Below, one piece after another: positions 8,308 through 17,860 of a stretch of 64,000 nt of DNA. A program made the position numbers and the translations under genes. This stretch comes from Methanoregula sp. GTDB lineage: Archaea > Halobacteriota > Methanomicrobia > Methanomicrobiales > Methanospirillaceae. The notes under the pieces are model-generated. The model made no database searches. It was not told the origin of the DNA and worked only from the letters and a program-made list of their open reading frames with translations. The DNA is taken from the NCBI GenBank assembly GCA_041645435.1, contig JBAZQB010000002.1:372001-436000 (forward strand). Reading direction: 5' to 3'. Numbering within the stretch: position 1 is the stretch's first letter; the number at the start of each line of letters is the position of its first letter.

Positions 8308-11136
8308 TCAGATCTGGATAATCGCTGTATCCTTCCTTTTCTGGATTGCAGCCTGAAAATCCTTTATTTTCTGAACCGTTATGCCAGTAGCAGCCGCAAT
8401 GGTACCGGCATCTGCTGAAAGCAGGGTTGCAGTATTCGTGATTCCTGCCATCAGGAGTTTTTCAACAACGGAATCGGTGATCCCCCGGATCGCAAGCAGC
8501 TCTTTTTTCCCTTTTTCTATCTTGAGTTTCGGTATCTTTTTGGGCTGTGGTTTGTTTAAGAATGTGCAGACCAGATCCACATGTCGTTGCACGGTAGCGG
8601 GTGACACCCCTGCGAGTTTACTCAGGGCTTCAGGAGTGCGTTCACAGAACATCTCCGGCGTTATTATTCCCGCTGAAAGGTATTTTTTTAAGCTGACTGC
8701 GGGGATGCCAATGTCTTTGAGCACCTGCCCGTAATACATGAGCTTTGCTTCGGTGAGGATCTGTTCAGATTCTGCTTCACTCACCCCGGCTTTCTTTAAT
8801 GTTGCAGCATCGGTGTGGGCAAGGCCGAACAGCTCGGTGATTCCGAGATCTTTTAATGCCGTGAGGATCTTTGCCGAGCTGCGTCCTTTCCTGGGTATAA
8901 TGCGCTCACGCAGGAATTTTCGGCATTCGGACCGTCGGCGCAGTTTTTCAAGTACGGATCCGGCATCGCTGATGAGTTGTTGTGCTGCATCCATTGATAT
9001 GTCGAGCCTTTTTGCCATCTGCTCGGGAGTACTGCGTGCTATCTCAGCTACCGTGTAGACGTGCTTTGCCTGGATCTTCGATGCAAGCACATCAGTCATG
9101 GATGGGATCTCGGCCAGTGATTCCTTGTTGGAGGTGATCTGGTGGCAGAGCGGGCAGCCGATATCCCACGGGCGGGCACCCTTTCGGACGAGCCGGACGA
9201 AGTTGAGCATGTGCTTTTCGCATATCTCATCAGTGCGTACTGCAAAGCCCCACTGCGCATTGGGAAGACCGATATTGAAGGTACAATCAGGATACCGGGA
9301 ACAGCCGATGAACTGCGAATTGCCCCGCATGTGCTTGATCGCAATAGTGCCCCCGCAGACCGGACATTTTCCCAGGTTCATCTCTTCTGCTGTCCTTCCC
9401 CGGATATCATCACCAATCACCTGCTCATTTGCCTCCAGCTGATCAAATGCCCGGTGGAGCATCATCTGGGATTCCTTGATCACATCTTCCCGCGTCCGGG
9501 TGCTCTCTTTTATCTGCTGCATGTGGGATTCGAGCGTCTGGGTCATGTCGGGTTTTATGATCATATCCGCATGCTGTTCCAGGGATTCGATGACAGCCCG
9601 GCCTACAAGCGTGGGACGCAGGGGAGTGCCTTCCACGTACTTGCGCGACACGAGTTTTGCAATCACTTCGTGGCGGGTACTCTTGGTGCCAAGGCCAAGT
9701 TCTTCCATCATCTGGATAAGCTTGCTCTGCGTGAACCGTGCGGGAGGCTGTGTCTCTTTCTCATCAAGTGCAACTTTTTTGATCGGGAGATGCTCTCCGG
9801 TCACAAACGCCGGAAGGATCATCTCTTTTGCCTCGCTGAACGGGTAGACGGTATGCCAGCCGGGTTCGAGGAGTTGCCCCCCGGTTGCCGTGTACTCTTC
9901 CCCACCAGCGGCAAAGAGGATCTTTAACGTCTTCCACTGCGCATCGGGCGAGAGTGTTGCAAGGAAGCGGCGGAGCACCAGTTCGTAGATCCGGAATGCG
10001 TCGTCGCCTATCGCTTCGCGGGTGGCCGGGCCGGCCGGGTGGATCGGGGGGTGATCAGTGGAGGATTTCTTCCCCCGTGTCGGGACAGCCCGGCGGTTTG
10101 CCATGGTCCATTCCACCTCTTTTCTGAACGGGGAGTTCCGGATATCCTTTAATATTCCATCCAGGTCCAGGGACGGGGGATAGACCGTATTGTCCGTCCT
10201 CGGGTAGGAGATGTACCCGTTCATATACAGGTCTTCGGCGATCCGCATTGCATTGGCTGCGGAAAACCCAAGGCGTGCCGCTGCTACGATGTAACTGGTG
10301 GTATCAAATGGCGAAGGTGCCCGGTCCTGCTTGGTACCGGTTTTTATATCAGTGACCACGAGGGGTGCTTTTGTCCGGTCATGGGCGAGTTGCGCTTCGG
10401 CTTTTTCATGGAACCGCCCGTGGGTATGCCGGGTTTCAACGACCTCACCGCTCTTTTCTGTCAGGAGCGAGATCTGCCAGTACTTCTCAGGGACAAATGC
10501 TTCTATCTCTTTTTCCCTGTCCACGATCATGGTCAATGTCGGGCTCTGCACCCGGCCCACTGACAGAATGTTCTGCCCTCCACGTCGTGCAGCGAGCGAG
10601 ATGAACCGGGTTAACGCTGCGCCCCACATGAGATCAATGGACTGTCGTGCTTCTCCTGCCGCGGCAAGGGCAAAATCGAGTTCCGTGGTGTGGGAGAAGG
10701 CATGCGAAAGTTCCTGCGATGTGATCGCGGAGAAACGAGCCCGGTCTACGATTACCTTTGGGTTGACCGCCCGGACCAGTTCGAATGCTTCCTTCCCAAT
10801 CAGCTCCCCTTCGGTATCAAAATCCGTTGCAATGGTGACGCGATCTGCTTTTCTTGCCAGTTTCTGGAGGAGCGAGACGATCTTTCGTTCGGTGGGGATC
10901 TTGATGGTTTTTGCATCGATCAGGCTTCGGGGTTTATATTCTTCACTCCGCCAGTTGCTGTATCCCGGTACGAAGTCGATCTCGACCACATGTCCCCGCA
11001 ACCCTACCGTCGTCGTATCGCCAAAACTGTAGGTCGACACACCGGCATCCTTGTTTTCGGCAATCTTTTTTCCATGCCCGAGGATCTCTGCAATACGGCG
11101 TGCGGATATGTTCTTTTCAGCAACGATCAGGTGCAC
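8308..11136 (-). CDS. topA: DNA topoisomerase I (type IA)
   Basis: 942 residues. It relaxes negatively supercoiled DNA through a transient 5'-phosphotyrosine break. The Toprim acidic triad is in ATDFDTEGE (D105, D107, E109), and the catalytic Tyr is Y311 in GYISYPRTDN. C-terminal to the core are two Cys-rich zinc ribbons (CPVCGG..CSRYPDC and CEKHM..CPLC). A long tail (~640-942) of helix-hairpin-helix-like repeats such as LKDLGITELFGLAHTD and LLAIRGITDSVVEKLL follows. The tail makes the protein longer than bacterial TopA core enzymes and resembles other euryarchaeal versions. The gene sits 5 nt downstream of gatB. Confidence 0.95.
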   Translation of the reverse strand: MHLIVAEKNISARRIAEILGHGKKIAENKDAGVSTYSFGDTTTVGLRGHVVEIDFVPGYSNWRSEEYKPRSLIDAKTIKIPTERKIVSLLQKLARKADRVTIATDFDTEGELIGKEAFELVRAVNPKVIVDRARFSAITSQELSHAFSHTTELDFALAAAGEARQSIDLMWGAALTRFISLAARRGGQNILSVGRVQSPTLTMIVDREKEIEAFVPEKYWQISLLTEKSGEVVETRHTHGRFHEKAEAQLAHDRTKAPLVVTDIKTGTKQDRAPSPFDTTSYIVAAARLGFSAANAMRIAEDLYMNGYISYPRTDNTVYPPSLDLDGILKDIRNSPFRKEVEWTMANRRAVPTRGKKSSTDHPPIHPAGPATREAIGDDAFRIYELVLRRFLATLSPDAQWKTLKILFAAGGEEYTATGGQLLEPGWHTVYPFSEAKEMILPAFVTGEHLPIKKVALDEKETQPPARFTQSKLIQMMEELGLGTKSTRHEVIAKLVSRKYVEGTPLRPTLVGRAVIESLEQHADMIIKPDMTQTLESHMQQIKESTRTREDVIKESQMMLHRAFDQLEANEQVIGDDIRGRTAEEMNLGKCPVCGGTIAIKHMRGNSQFIGCSRYPDCTFNIGLPNAQWGFAVRTDEICEKHMLNFVRLVRKGARPWDIGCPLCHQITSNKESLAEIPSMTDVLASKIQAKHVYTVAEIARSTPEQMAKRLDISMDAAQQLISDAGSVLEKLRRRSECRKFLRERIIPRKGRSSAKILTALKDLGITELFGLAHTDAATLKKAGVSEAESEQILTEAKLMYYGQVLKDIGIPAVSLKKYLSAGIITPEMFCERTPEALSKLAGVSPATVQRHVDLVCTFLNKPQPKKIPKLKIEKGKKELLAIRGITDSVVEKLLMAGITNTATLLSADAGTIAAATGITVQKIKDFQAAIQKRKDTAIIQI

Positions 11137-11141
11137 GGTGA

Positions 11142-12590
11142 TTACGCCTCCCGCTTGGCTAAGGCTTCAGTGAGGAGCCGGTTCAATTCGCCGGGATCTG
11201 CTTTGCCTCTTGTCTTTTTCATGACCTGCCCGACAAGGAAGTTGAGCGCCCCGTTTTTTCCTGCCCGGTAATCCTCAAGTGCCCTGGGATTTTCTGTTAT
11301 TGCTTCTTCAATTGCATTGGTAATTGCACTGTTATCACCAGTTGTTTTTGTCAGGTTCAGGCGCGAGATGATTGCAGCAGGAGTCTCCATCGGTTCGTTT
11401 TTCAGGTATTGGTCGAGCATAACCCGGAGGACCTCAATACCGCTCTTGTCCGTGATGGTGCCCCTCTTCAGGATTCCCATAAATTCAGAAAATCCAGTAG
11501 CATCCACGCGGTCAAGGGTCATGCTGCGGTAATTCAACTCACCGATCAGGGTGTCAGCAATCCATGTGGCGGCAAGGGTTGAGAGCCCTTTTGGATCTGC
11601 GGCCACGACTTTTTCAAAGAAGTTTGCAAGTTTGAGTTCACCGGTCAGGGTGCGGGCGTGGTTCAATGAACAGCCATACTGTGCAATGAACCGTTCCCGG
11701 CGGGCATCGGGAAGTTCCGGCAGCACAATACCTGCCACCCATGACTGTACATGCAGGGGGCGAAGGTCAGGTTCCGGGAAATAGCGGTAGTCGTGTTCCT
11801 GTTCTTTTGATCGCGACGATTGTGTGATCCCGGTTGATTCGATAAAGTGCCGGGTCTCGCGTTCGATCCGCTGGCCCCGCCGTATCAGGTTCTTCTGCCG
11901 GGTGACTTCATAGGTAAGGGCCTTTTCTACCCCTTTATACGAGGTGATATTCTTGACTTCCACCCGCTCGTTTCCTTTGATCGAGATGTTTGCATCCACC
12001 CGCAGCGATCCTTCTTTGTCGCTGTCAAAGACGCTGAGGTACTCAAGCGTTGCACGGAGTTTGTTCAAAAATTTCCGTGCCTCTTTGGGAGAACGCATAT
12101 CCGGTTCTGATACGATCTCGATCAACGGGATGCCGGCACGGTTGTAATCCACGAGCGAATACTTGCCCCGCTCGGCATTACCCATGTGGACGAGCCTGCC
12201 CGGGTCCTCTTCGACGTGGATACGGGTGAGCTGGATACGCCGTTCGCCACCTTCGTCACTCTCGATCTCGAGGTATCCACCTTCGGCAAGAGGCTTGTCA
12301 TACTGGGTGATCTGGTATGCCTTGTCAAGGTCAGGGTAGAAATAATTCTTACGCGAAAATTCGGATTCGTGGAGAACGGTACAATTCAGTGCCTTTGCCA
12401 CTTTCATCGCATACTCGATCGAACGCTTGTTAAGGACAGGCATTGCACCGGGAAGCCCGAGACAGACCGGGCATACGTGAGTGTTTGGGCCGTCGTCGCG
12501 ATAATCGGTTGAGCAGCCGCAGAAGAGTTTGCTCTTCGTATCCAGCTGGCAGTGCACCTCGAGCCCGACAATCACCTGGTCTTCTCCCAT
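11142..12590 (-). CDS. gatB: Asp-tRNA(Asn)/Glu-tRNA(Gln) amidotransferase subunit B
   Basis: 482 residues, normal for GatB. It binds and activates misacylated tRNA (ATP-dependent phosphorylation of the Asp/Glu side chain) for transamidation by GatA. The family signature VIVGLEVHCQLDTKSKLFC is at the N-terminus, followed by the Cys pairs CGCSTDYRDD and CPVCLGLPGAMP that bind zinc, then FSRKNYFYPDLDKAYQITQY. The C-terminal YqeY-like tail includes NFLVGQVMKKTRGKADP. It starts directly after the gatA stop, giving the operon order gatC-gatA-gatB. Confidence 0.97.
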   Translation of the reverse strand: MGEDQVIVGLEVHCQLDTKSKLFCGCSTDYRDDGPNTHVCPVCLGLPGAMPVLNKRSIEYAMKVAKALNCTVLHESEFSRKNYFYPDLDKAYQITQYDKPLAEGGYLEIESDEGGERRIQLTRIHVEEDPGRLVHMGNAERGKYSLVDYNRAGIPLIEIVSEPDMRSPKEARKFLNKLRATLEYLSVFDSDKEGSLRVDANISIKGNERVEVKNITSYKGVEKALTYEVTRQKNLIRRGQRIERETRHFIESTGITQSSRSKEQEHDYRYFPEPDLRPLHVQSWVAGIVLPELPDARRERFIAQYGCSLNHARTLTGELKLANFFEKVVAADPKGLSTLAATWIADTLIGELNYRSMTLDRVDATGFSEFMGILKRGTITDKSGIEVLRVMLDQYLKNEPMETPAAIISRLNLTKTTGDNSAITNAIEEAITENPRALEDYRAGKNGALNFLVGQVMKKTRGKADPGELNRLLTEALAKREA

Positions 12591-13892
12591 TTAGTTCACC
12601 GCCTGCTCGTATGCATACGCAGCATCGATCACACACTCATCTTCAAAGGGCCGTCCCATGATCTGGAGTCCGACCGGCATATCATCAACTTTTCCGCAGG
12701 GTACTGAAATGGCCGGGATGCCGGCAAGGTTTGCCGGGACGGTCAGGATATCGGAAAGATACATGGAGAGCGGATCGCTCTTCTCGCCAATCTTAAACGC
12801 GATGGAGGGCATCGTGGGTCCTGCAATCAGGTCAACGTCTGAGAAGATCCGGGCGAAATCGGCTTTTACATTCTCGCGTGCAACCTGTGCTTTTGCATAG
12901 TACTTTCCGTAATATCCCGATGAAAGGGCAAAGGTGCCCAGCATAATCCTGCGGCGCACTTCAGTACCAAATCCAGCCCTGCGGACTTCCTTGTAGGCCT
13001 CGTGCCATGACTTCTTGGAATCTGCACCCGGGCCATACCGCACCCCATCAAACCGGGCGAGATTGGAACTGGCCTCGCACGTACAGGTGACATAGTAGGC
13101 GGCAAGCGCGAATTTCATGGAAGGGATACTGCATGGCACGGTGGTTGCACCGAGTTCTTCGAGCCGGCTGATGGCTGATCTGACGACACTGGCAACCTTC
13201 GGATCTACACCTTCGCCAAAATATTCCTGAGGTATGCCGATTCTTACCCCTTTCATTTCCGCAACTGGGGTGTGGGTGTACGGCCTGTCATACGTGGTGG
13301 AATCGTGACGATCTTTGCCGGCAATCACTTGAAGGAGGGTGGATACATCATTAACGGTCCGTCCCATCGGGCCGATCTGTTCGAGGGAATTTGCGTACGC
13401 GATCAGCCCGTAACGCGAAACCCTGCCATACGTCGGTTTCATGCCGACAATGCCGCAGAATGCAGCCGGGCAGCGGATGGAACCCCCGGTATCCGTCCCG
13501 AGTGCCATCCGGACCATATTGCCGGCAACCGCTGCGGCACTTCCCCCTGAGGATCCTCCGGGAACACGGCCGGTATCGCAGGGATTGAGGGTGGGGCCAA
13601 ACGCGGAGTTTTCGGTAGTTGTGCCCATACCGAACTCGTCCATATTCGTCTTGCCCACGATAGCTGCACCGGCCTGCCGGAGCAGATCAACCGCGTGGGC
13701 ATCGTACGGGGGGATGTAACCTTTGAGAATCTTTGACGCACAGGTGGTCTCGATTCCTCTGGTGGAGATATTGTCTTTCACCGCTACGGCAATACCGGAT
13801 AGTTTTCCCTTACCAAACGGGGCTTTTTTGCATATGGCAAGAAAAGCATTGTACCGGTCATCGGGTTCGAATGCGAGCTCGTGAGATTCCAC
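12591..13892 (-). CDS. gatA: Asp-tRNA(Asn)/Glu-tRNA(Gln) amidotransferase subunit A
   Basis: 433 residues, an amidase-signature enzyme that hydrolyses glutamine to supply ammonia to GatB. The Ser-cisSer-Lys triad is visible: Lys in GIAVAVKDNIS, the Gly/Ser-rich PGGSSGGSAAAVA and the following DTGGSIRCPA. The N-terminus is shorter than bacterial GatA, as is common in archaea. The start overlaps the gatC stop by one base, and gatB begins right after the gatA stop, indicating translational coupling. Together with gatC and gatB it makes Asn-tRNA (and perhaps Gln-tRNA) by the indirect route. Confidence 0.97.
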   Translation of the reverse strand: MESHELAFEPDDRYNAFLAICKKAPFGKGKLSGIAVAVKDNISTRGIETTCASKILKGYIPPYDAHAVDLLRQAGAAIVGKTNMDEFGMGTTTENSAFGPTLNPCDTGRVPGGSSGGSAAAVAGNMVRMALGTDTGGSIRCPAAFCGIVGMKPTYGRVSRYGLIAYANSLEQIGPMGRTVNDVSTLLQVIAGKDRHDSTTYDRPYTHTPVAEMKGVRIGIPQEYFGEGVDPKVASVVRSAISRLEELGATTVPCSIPSMKFALAAYYVTCTCEASSNLARFDGVRYGPGADSKKSWHEAYKEVRRAGFGTEVRRRIMLGTFALSSGYYGKYYAKAQVARENVKADFARIFSDVDLIAGPTMPSIAFKIGEKSDPLSMYLSDILTVPANLAGIPAISVPCGKVDDMPVGLQIMGRPFEDECVIDAAYAYEQAVN

Positions 13893-14161
13893 TACATCAC
13901 CCGAGGTGCCTTGATGAACCCGTCTTCCTGTGCTGCTGCGTTTTTCAATACCTCGTCCCGGGGAAGGGAAGGTTCGACAACATCTTCACGCATGATATTG
14001 GTGAGATCGCGCGTGATTGTACTGTCCCCTTTGACCAGATCGAGCACGTCAAAATAGTCAAGAATTGCATTGAACTGGTGCGTAAAAGTATCCAGTTCTC
14101 CGGTATTGATGCCGATATCGGCAAGTTCCGCAATATGTTCCACGTCTTTTTCAGTGACCAT
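13892..14161 (-). CDS. gatC: Asp-tRNA(Asn)/Glu-tRNA(Gln) amidotransferase subunit C
   Basis: 89 residues, the small GatC subunit that wraps around GatA and stabilises GatCAB. It shows the family pattern at the N-terminus (VEHIAELADIGI....ELDTFTHQFNAILDYFDVLD) and the acidic/proline tail REDVVEPSLPRDEVLKNAA. It overlaps the upstream asparagine-synthetase-like gene by 11 bp and gatA by 1 bp, so four genes form one tightly packed transcript. Confidence 0.93.
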   Translation of the reverse strand: MVTEKDVEHIAELADIGINTGELDTFTHQFNAILDYFDVLDLVKGDSTITRDLTNIMREDVVEPSLPRDEVLKNAAAQEDGFIKAPRVM

Positions 14162-15155
14162 GTTCCACCCTGCTTATGTGGTCTATGTAATCTTGCACGG
14201 ATGTTTTATAACCATTTTTTCGGGCAAGACTTGAGAGTTCCTTTGCAACCCCGCTCCCGTACTGCATGGCTTTCTTCTCGTACCATGCGAGTTCCGGGCC
14301 GATGAAGCGTTCTGCGACCGTTCTTAAAGGTACCTTGCGGCGATTTCCCTGCACCTTTTCCGCAGCCGGGATCTTCCGTGCCGCGCGCACAACCCGCATA
14401 TCCAGGTACGGCATGGAGAGGTACGTGCCGTGCAGCGCTGCAATCGACTGGTCACGCTCTGCCTGCATTTCCAGGCCGGCAAAATCCCGCAGAAGATCTG
14501 CTTCCAGTGTTTCAGTTTCAAGATACCGGGAATATCCCCCGAAGATCTCGTCAGCGGCCTGCCCGGTGATGATGCGATGGTAGCCGTGTTCTCCGGCCCA
14601 GCGCGTGATAAAATACTGGGTGAGTGCGATACCGGTATTGACCGGATCTTTTTTGGGAATTATTCCTATGACAACCGGTAGTGCTTCTGCGATTTCCGAT
14701 CGGGGGATTTCCACTAATGTGCATCGCAAATTGAGCTCGTGTGCCGCATGCTGTGCCTGACGGAGATCATGAGAGCCTTTTAGACCGACTGCCATACACT
14801 CGCGGCCGGCAAGGCAGGCAACGAGAGTCGAGTCTACACCCCCGGAAAGCGCAATCACTCCTTCATCGCTGCGCAGTTTTACCGCGGTAACGATCGCCTC
14901 TTCGAGCGACATATCCTTAACCTCGGGAATGATTCTGCCGGTCATGCCATTATCGCAGGTGAAGGTGCCTTTGGGGCAGGAACCCTGCATTACTCCGAAG
15001 TGGTCCCGGGCGCGGCACCCGTTCCCGTGGACAAAAAACTCGCCGCCACACCGGAGCATGTCGGTGGGGTGCTCACGCAGTAATGTATCAATATCTGTGC
15101 GGGTGAGTCGAAATCCATCGAGTTCGATCCATCCGGCCAGTTCCAGTTCACTCAT
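14151..15155 (-). CDS. Asparagine-synthetase-like protein lacking the glutaminase domain
   Basis: 334 residues. The C-terminal two thirds is an AsnB-type synthetase domain. It has the PP-loop VIALSGGVDSTLVAC that binds ATP and the GQAADEIFGGYSRY loop that is conserved in asparagine synthetases. The N-terminus has only ~80 residues (MSELELAGWIELDGF) with no Cys2 nucleophile, so the N-terminal glutamine amidotransferase domain is absent or vestigial. It may use free ammonia or another substrate. It is the first gene of the operon with gatC-gatA-gatB (11-bp overlap), which suggests a link to amide supply or Asn-tRNA synthesis. The substrate is not certain. Confidence 0.8.
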   Translation of the reverse strand: MSELELAGWIELDGFRLTRTDIDTLLREHPTDMLRCGGEFFVHGNGCRARDHFGVMQGSCPKGTFTCDNGMTGRIIPEVKDMSLEEAIVTAVKLRSDEGVIALSGGVDSTLVACLAGRECMAVGLKGSHDLRQAQHAAHELNLRCTLVEIPRSEIAEALPVVIGIIPKKDPVNTGIALTQYFITRWAGEHGYHRIITGQAADEIFGGYSRYLETETLEADLLRDFAGLEMQAERDQSIAALHGTYLSMPYLDMRVVRAARKIPAAEKVQGNRRKVPLRTVAERFIGPELAWYEKKAMQYGSGVAKELSSLARKNGYKTSVQDYIDHISRVEHGH

Positions 15156-15360
15156 CGGTAACTCTTCATTATTTGATAGTTCACCTTCAAGAGCTCTTGC
15201 GTTCAGGCTAGTGTGCTTTATTTATGATCTTTATTACCATTTAGTGAATGCAATTCACTGATCCGTCATTGACCGGACCGCTGGTTTTCCCTCTTTTTCC
15301 TGACGAATCAAAACTCTTAAGTAGCAATCTCTCGTCTATACGTAACTGGTGTAATATAAA

Positions 15361-15561
15361 GTGCAGGCATCGATTGTAGCTCTTATCGCTGCGCTGGCAG
15401 GGATAATCATTCAAAAAATGGGAAATTCGAATTTTTTCACGATCATTGGGGATGCCTTCATCATGGGTGCCTTCATCATTGCCATTGTTGCCTTCCTTCT
15501 CTTCCTTAAAGTACGGTTCATTGGACATGATGTGGACGAACTTGCAGGATACCATCGATAA
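15361..15561 (+). CDS. Small two-helix membrane protein, unknown function
   Basis: 66 residues starting with GTG. Two hydrophobic segments (VALIAALAGIIIQ and DAFIMGAFIIAIVAFLLFL) flank a short polar turn, and a charged tail ends in GHDVDELAGYHR. I do not recognise the family. Upstream, aactcttaagtagcaatctctc contains a weak TATA-like TTAAGTA ~45 nt before the GTG. It is divergent from the asparagine-synthetase-like gene. Codon use is like that of the neighbours. Confidence 0.6.
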   Translation: MQASIVALIAALAGIIIQKMGNSNFFTIIGDAFIMGAFIIAIVAFLLFLKVRFIGHDVDELAGYHR

Positions 15562-15692
15562 ATATCCTATAATCTCCTGAAAATGTTTTAAAAAATTGTG
15601 CAGAAATATCTGTGTTCTAAAAAATAGCGGGTTCTTTTTGGCATGCATGATATGCGATTCCTTTTTGCGTTGGGCGATGAATATTATACCGC

Positions 15693-15777
15693 GCGAGGGT
15701 AGCCAAGCTCGGCCAACGGCGCTGGACTTAAGATCCAGTCCCGCAGGGGTTCATGCGTTCGAATCGCATCCCTCGCA
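15693..15777 (+). tRNA. tRNA-Leu (TAA anticodon)
   Basis: 85-nt cloverleaf. The acceptor stem GCGAGGG (15693-15699) pairs with CCCTCGC (15770-15776), with discriminator A at 15777. The anticodon stem CTGGA/TCCAG encloses loop CTTAAGA, giving anticodon TAA. A long variable arm (TCCCGCAGGGGTTCA region), as expected for tRNA-Leu, and a GTTCGAATC T-loop are present. CCA is not encoded. Confidence 0.95.
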
Positions 15778-15872
15778 TTCTTCGTATTTTGCCCTTTCCT
15801 GATGTTTTTGTTTCTGGCTGTATTGCAGGAAAGGGAGTTAAAAAAAGAAAAGAGACTATTTTTTCTTTCCGC

Positions 15873-16397
15873 TTACCACTCCACAGCAGTGAGGGCATGG
15901 ATGATTGCATCAGCAAATGCCTGTGAAGCAGCCGGGCCATTTGCCGTGATTATCCGTGCATCTTTGACAACCGGTGCATTCGTGATCACAGCACCCCCGA
16001 TCTTCATTTCCCTGAATGATGCGGGGCTTTCAAAATAGGTTGCCTTTTTCCCTTTGAGAATGCCGGCACGGGCGAGTACGACCGGTGCAAGGCATATTGC
16101 AGCAATGACCTTTCCCTGCTGGTGAAAAATTTTAACAATCGGGATGAGCAGTTCATCCTCCCAGAGATGTGTCTGCGAGCCGGCACCTCCGATAATCACC
16201 AGACCATCGTATCGTTTGGGATCGATATCATCAAAAGAAAGTGCTGCTGTAGTTTTTGCCCCCATCATCCCGGTGCATGATCCACGGCGTGTGGAAGCGA
16301 TATCAAACTCGATACCTGCTTTTAAAAAACTAGCAACGGGAACTGCCAGTTCCTCGTCCCGGTATTTTTCCGGTGCAACCGCGATCAGGATTTTCAT
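15873..16397 (-). CDS. DJ-1/PfpI family protein
   Basis: 174 residues, a class I glutamine amidotransferase-like fold. The nucleophile elbow is VIAAICLAPVVLARAG with C102, and the conserved acidic residue is at E15/E16 (KYRDEELAVP). LVIIGGAGSQTHLW matches the PfpI glycine-rich strand. Members act as proteases, deglycases or chaperone-like stress proteins; the specific role here cannot be read from sequence. It is a single gene, convergent with the tRNA-Leu region. Confidence 0.85.
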   Translation of the reverse strand: MKILIAVAPEKYRDEELAVPVASFLKAGIEFDIASTRRGSCTGMMGAKTTAALSFDDIDPKRYDGLVIIGGAGSQTHLWEDELLIPIVKIFHQQGKVIAAICLAPVVLARAGILKGKKATYFESPASFREMKIGGAVITNAPVVKDARIITANGPAASQAFADAIIHALTAVEW

Positions 16398-16617
16398 ATA
16401 ATCCGAAATTACTTTTGTTCATATAAGTGTATTGGATCTCTGTTCATTGAAGAAATTAGGTAAAACAGGGAGATACATACCGGACTGAGCGTAGTATCGG
16501 TGTTATTCAAACAATTCCAAAGGGAATTTTAAATTCTGGGTACTCGTGTTTTTATACCAGCGATCTGTTCCCCAGCACTTATTGCGGGTTTTTGTTTCCT
16601 GATGATCACAGGATGAA

Positions 16618-16851
16618 TCAGTTCATTTCCTGGTCATTGGTTTTGATGATCGCAACGACCCTTCCTACCTGACCCCCTTTAATCCTGACCTTAATCCCAT
16701 GAGGGTGTGTCGGCGAGTTGGTGAGGATATCCTGAACAGTGCCGCGTGTCTTTTTCCCACTCCGCTGATCTTCCTTTAAGACGATATCAACTATGCTGCC
16801 GGGCTGGATGGCCAGACGGTTTCTGCCGTTATTTTGGTCTGGTATTGTCAT
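16618..16851 (-). CDS. YwbE family protein (DUF2196)
   Basis: 77 residues. The segment RLAIQPGSIVDIVLKEDQRS followed by GKKTRGTVQDILTNSPTHPHGIKVRI is the typical YwbE/DUF2196 core, a small beta-rich domain of unknown function found in bacteria and methanogens. The length matches the family. It appears to be a single gene 65 nt downstream of the exported protein gene at 16917-17660. Confidence 0.8.
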   Translation of the reverse strand: MTIPDQNNGRNRLAIQPGSIVDIVLKEDQRSGKKTRGTVQDILTNSPTHPHGIKVRIKGGQVGRVVAIIKTNDQEMN

Positions 16852-16916
16852 TGCAGGGGTCCTGGAATGTGTTGGGAAAATGGTTATCCTGTTAATGGGC
16901 TAGAACAGAATTAAAA

Positions 16917-17660
16917 TCATAGGGATATAGCGGGGACATTATACGTGCCCCGGTTGCTTTCAAGCGAACCTTTCATTACTGTCCAGCCATGATTTTCACC
17001 AAACATCAGGACCCCGATATCCGCTGCATATTCATTAAATTGTGGCTCAAAGATCTTCCAGCTGTTCTTTCCCTGCAGACTAGAAGTGATGCTGACAGAT
17101 GCATCCATAGGTGCCTGGTAATCCGCGTACACCGGAATTAAATAGTGATAACAAACGGGATTTCCATTTACTTCAGAATTTTTGACAGGGCAATTTACTT
17201 TCTGCAATCCCTGGACCGGGCGGAACATAACACCCTGTTCAACCGGTGAATGGGTATTGATCACTTGTTTTGAACCTGTGTTCATTGAAAGCCTGATGGT
17301 AAATGGATGGGAAGGGCTGGTTTCCGGTGGCGGAACAATCGCGGGTGTGGTGATCTTTGCAACGGTTGCTTTTCCGGTATCAAACAGGGTTACCTTCCAG
17401 TCCGCTGGGACGCCCTCAATAGTATGTGCACTATATTTCGTCACCATGGGGGAATTTCCGGTATGATCTGCAGGAACCGGAATGAAGAGCGTCACATTTG
17501 AGAGCCGTGAATCTGTAGTAATCGTGCAGCTGTATTCATACGTGCTGGATAACGATGTCCGATATGCTTTCTCAACAAATCCTGTGTAGCACACACTGGC
17601 AACAAATGCTACCAGAAGAACGATGATCAATCCTGATGTGATCCTGATGATCTTATCCAT
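16917..17660 (-). CDS. Membrane-anchored exported protein, unknown function
   Basis: 247 residues. One N-terminal hydrophobic segment (IIRITSGLIIVLLVAFVASV) serves as signal anchor. The rest is predicted extracytoplasmic and beta-rich, with VTLFIPVPADHTGN and a C-terminal SNRGTYNVPAISL. It has no enzymatic motif I recognise. The upstream gap (17661-17860) separates it from the divergent pyrC and probably carries both promoters. Confidence 0.65.
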   Translation of the reverse strand: MDKIIRITSGLIIVLLVAFVASVCYTGFVEKAYRTSLSSTYEYSCTITTDSRLSNVTLFIPVPADHTGNSPMVTKYSAHTIEGVPADWKVTLFDTGKATVAKITTPAIVPPPETSPSHPFTIRLSMNTGSKQVINTHSPVEQGVMFRPVQGLQKVNCPVKNSEVNGNPVCYHYLIPVYADYQAPMDASVSITSSLQGKNSWKIFEPQFNEYAADIGVLMFGENHGWTVMKGSLESNRGTYNVPAISL

Positions 17661-17860
17661 GTTTTAACAACCCCCTATCCGGCATGTGCACCGGTATCCG
17701 CTTTTTGAGATTTAATTTGGGTGCTCCTGCCAGAATTCCGATAATGATGTATTGAGCTAATCAGATTGAATACCTGTCGCAGAAAATTATCTGATAAAAA
17801 AATGCCCTTTCGCGACCAAAGATCATCAGACCTTTATGGTTGCGAGAAAAAGTGAGTACA

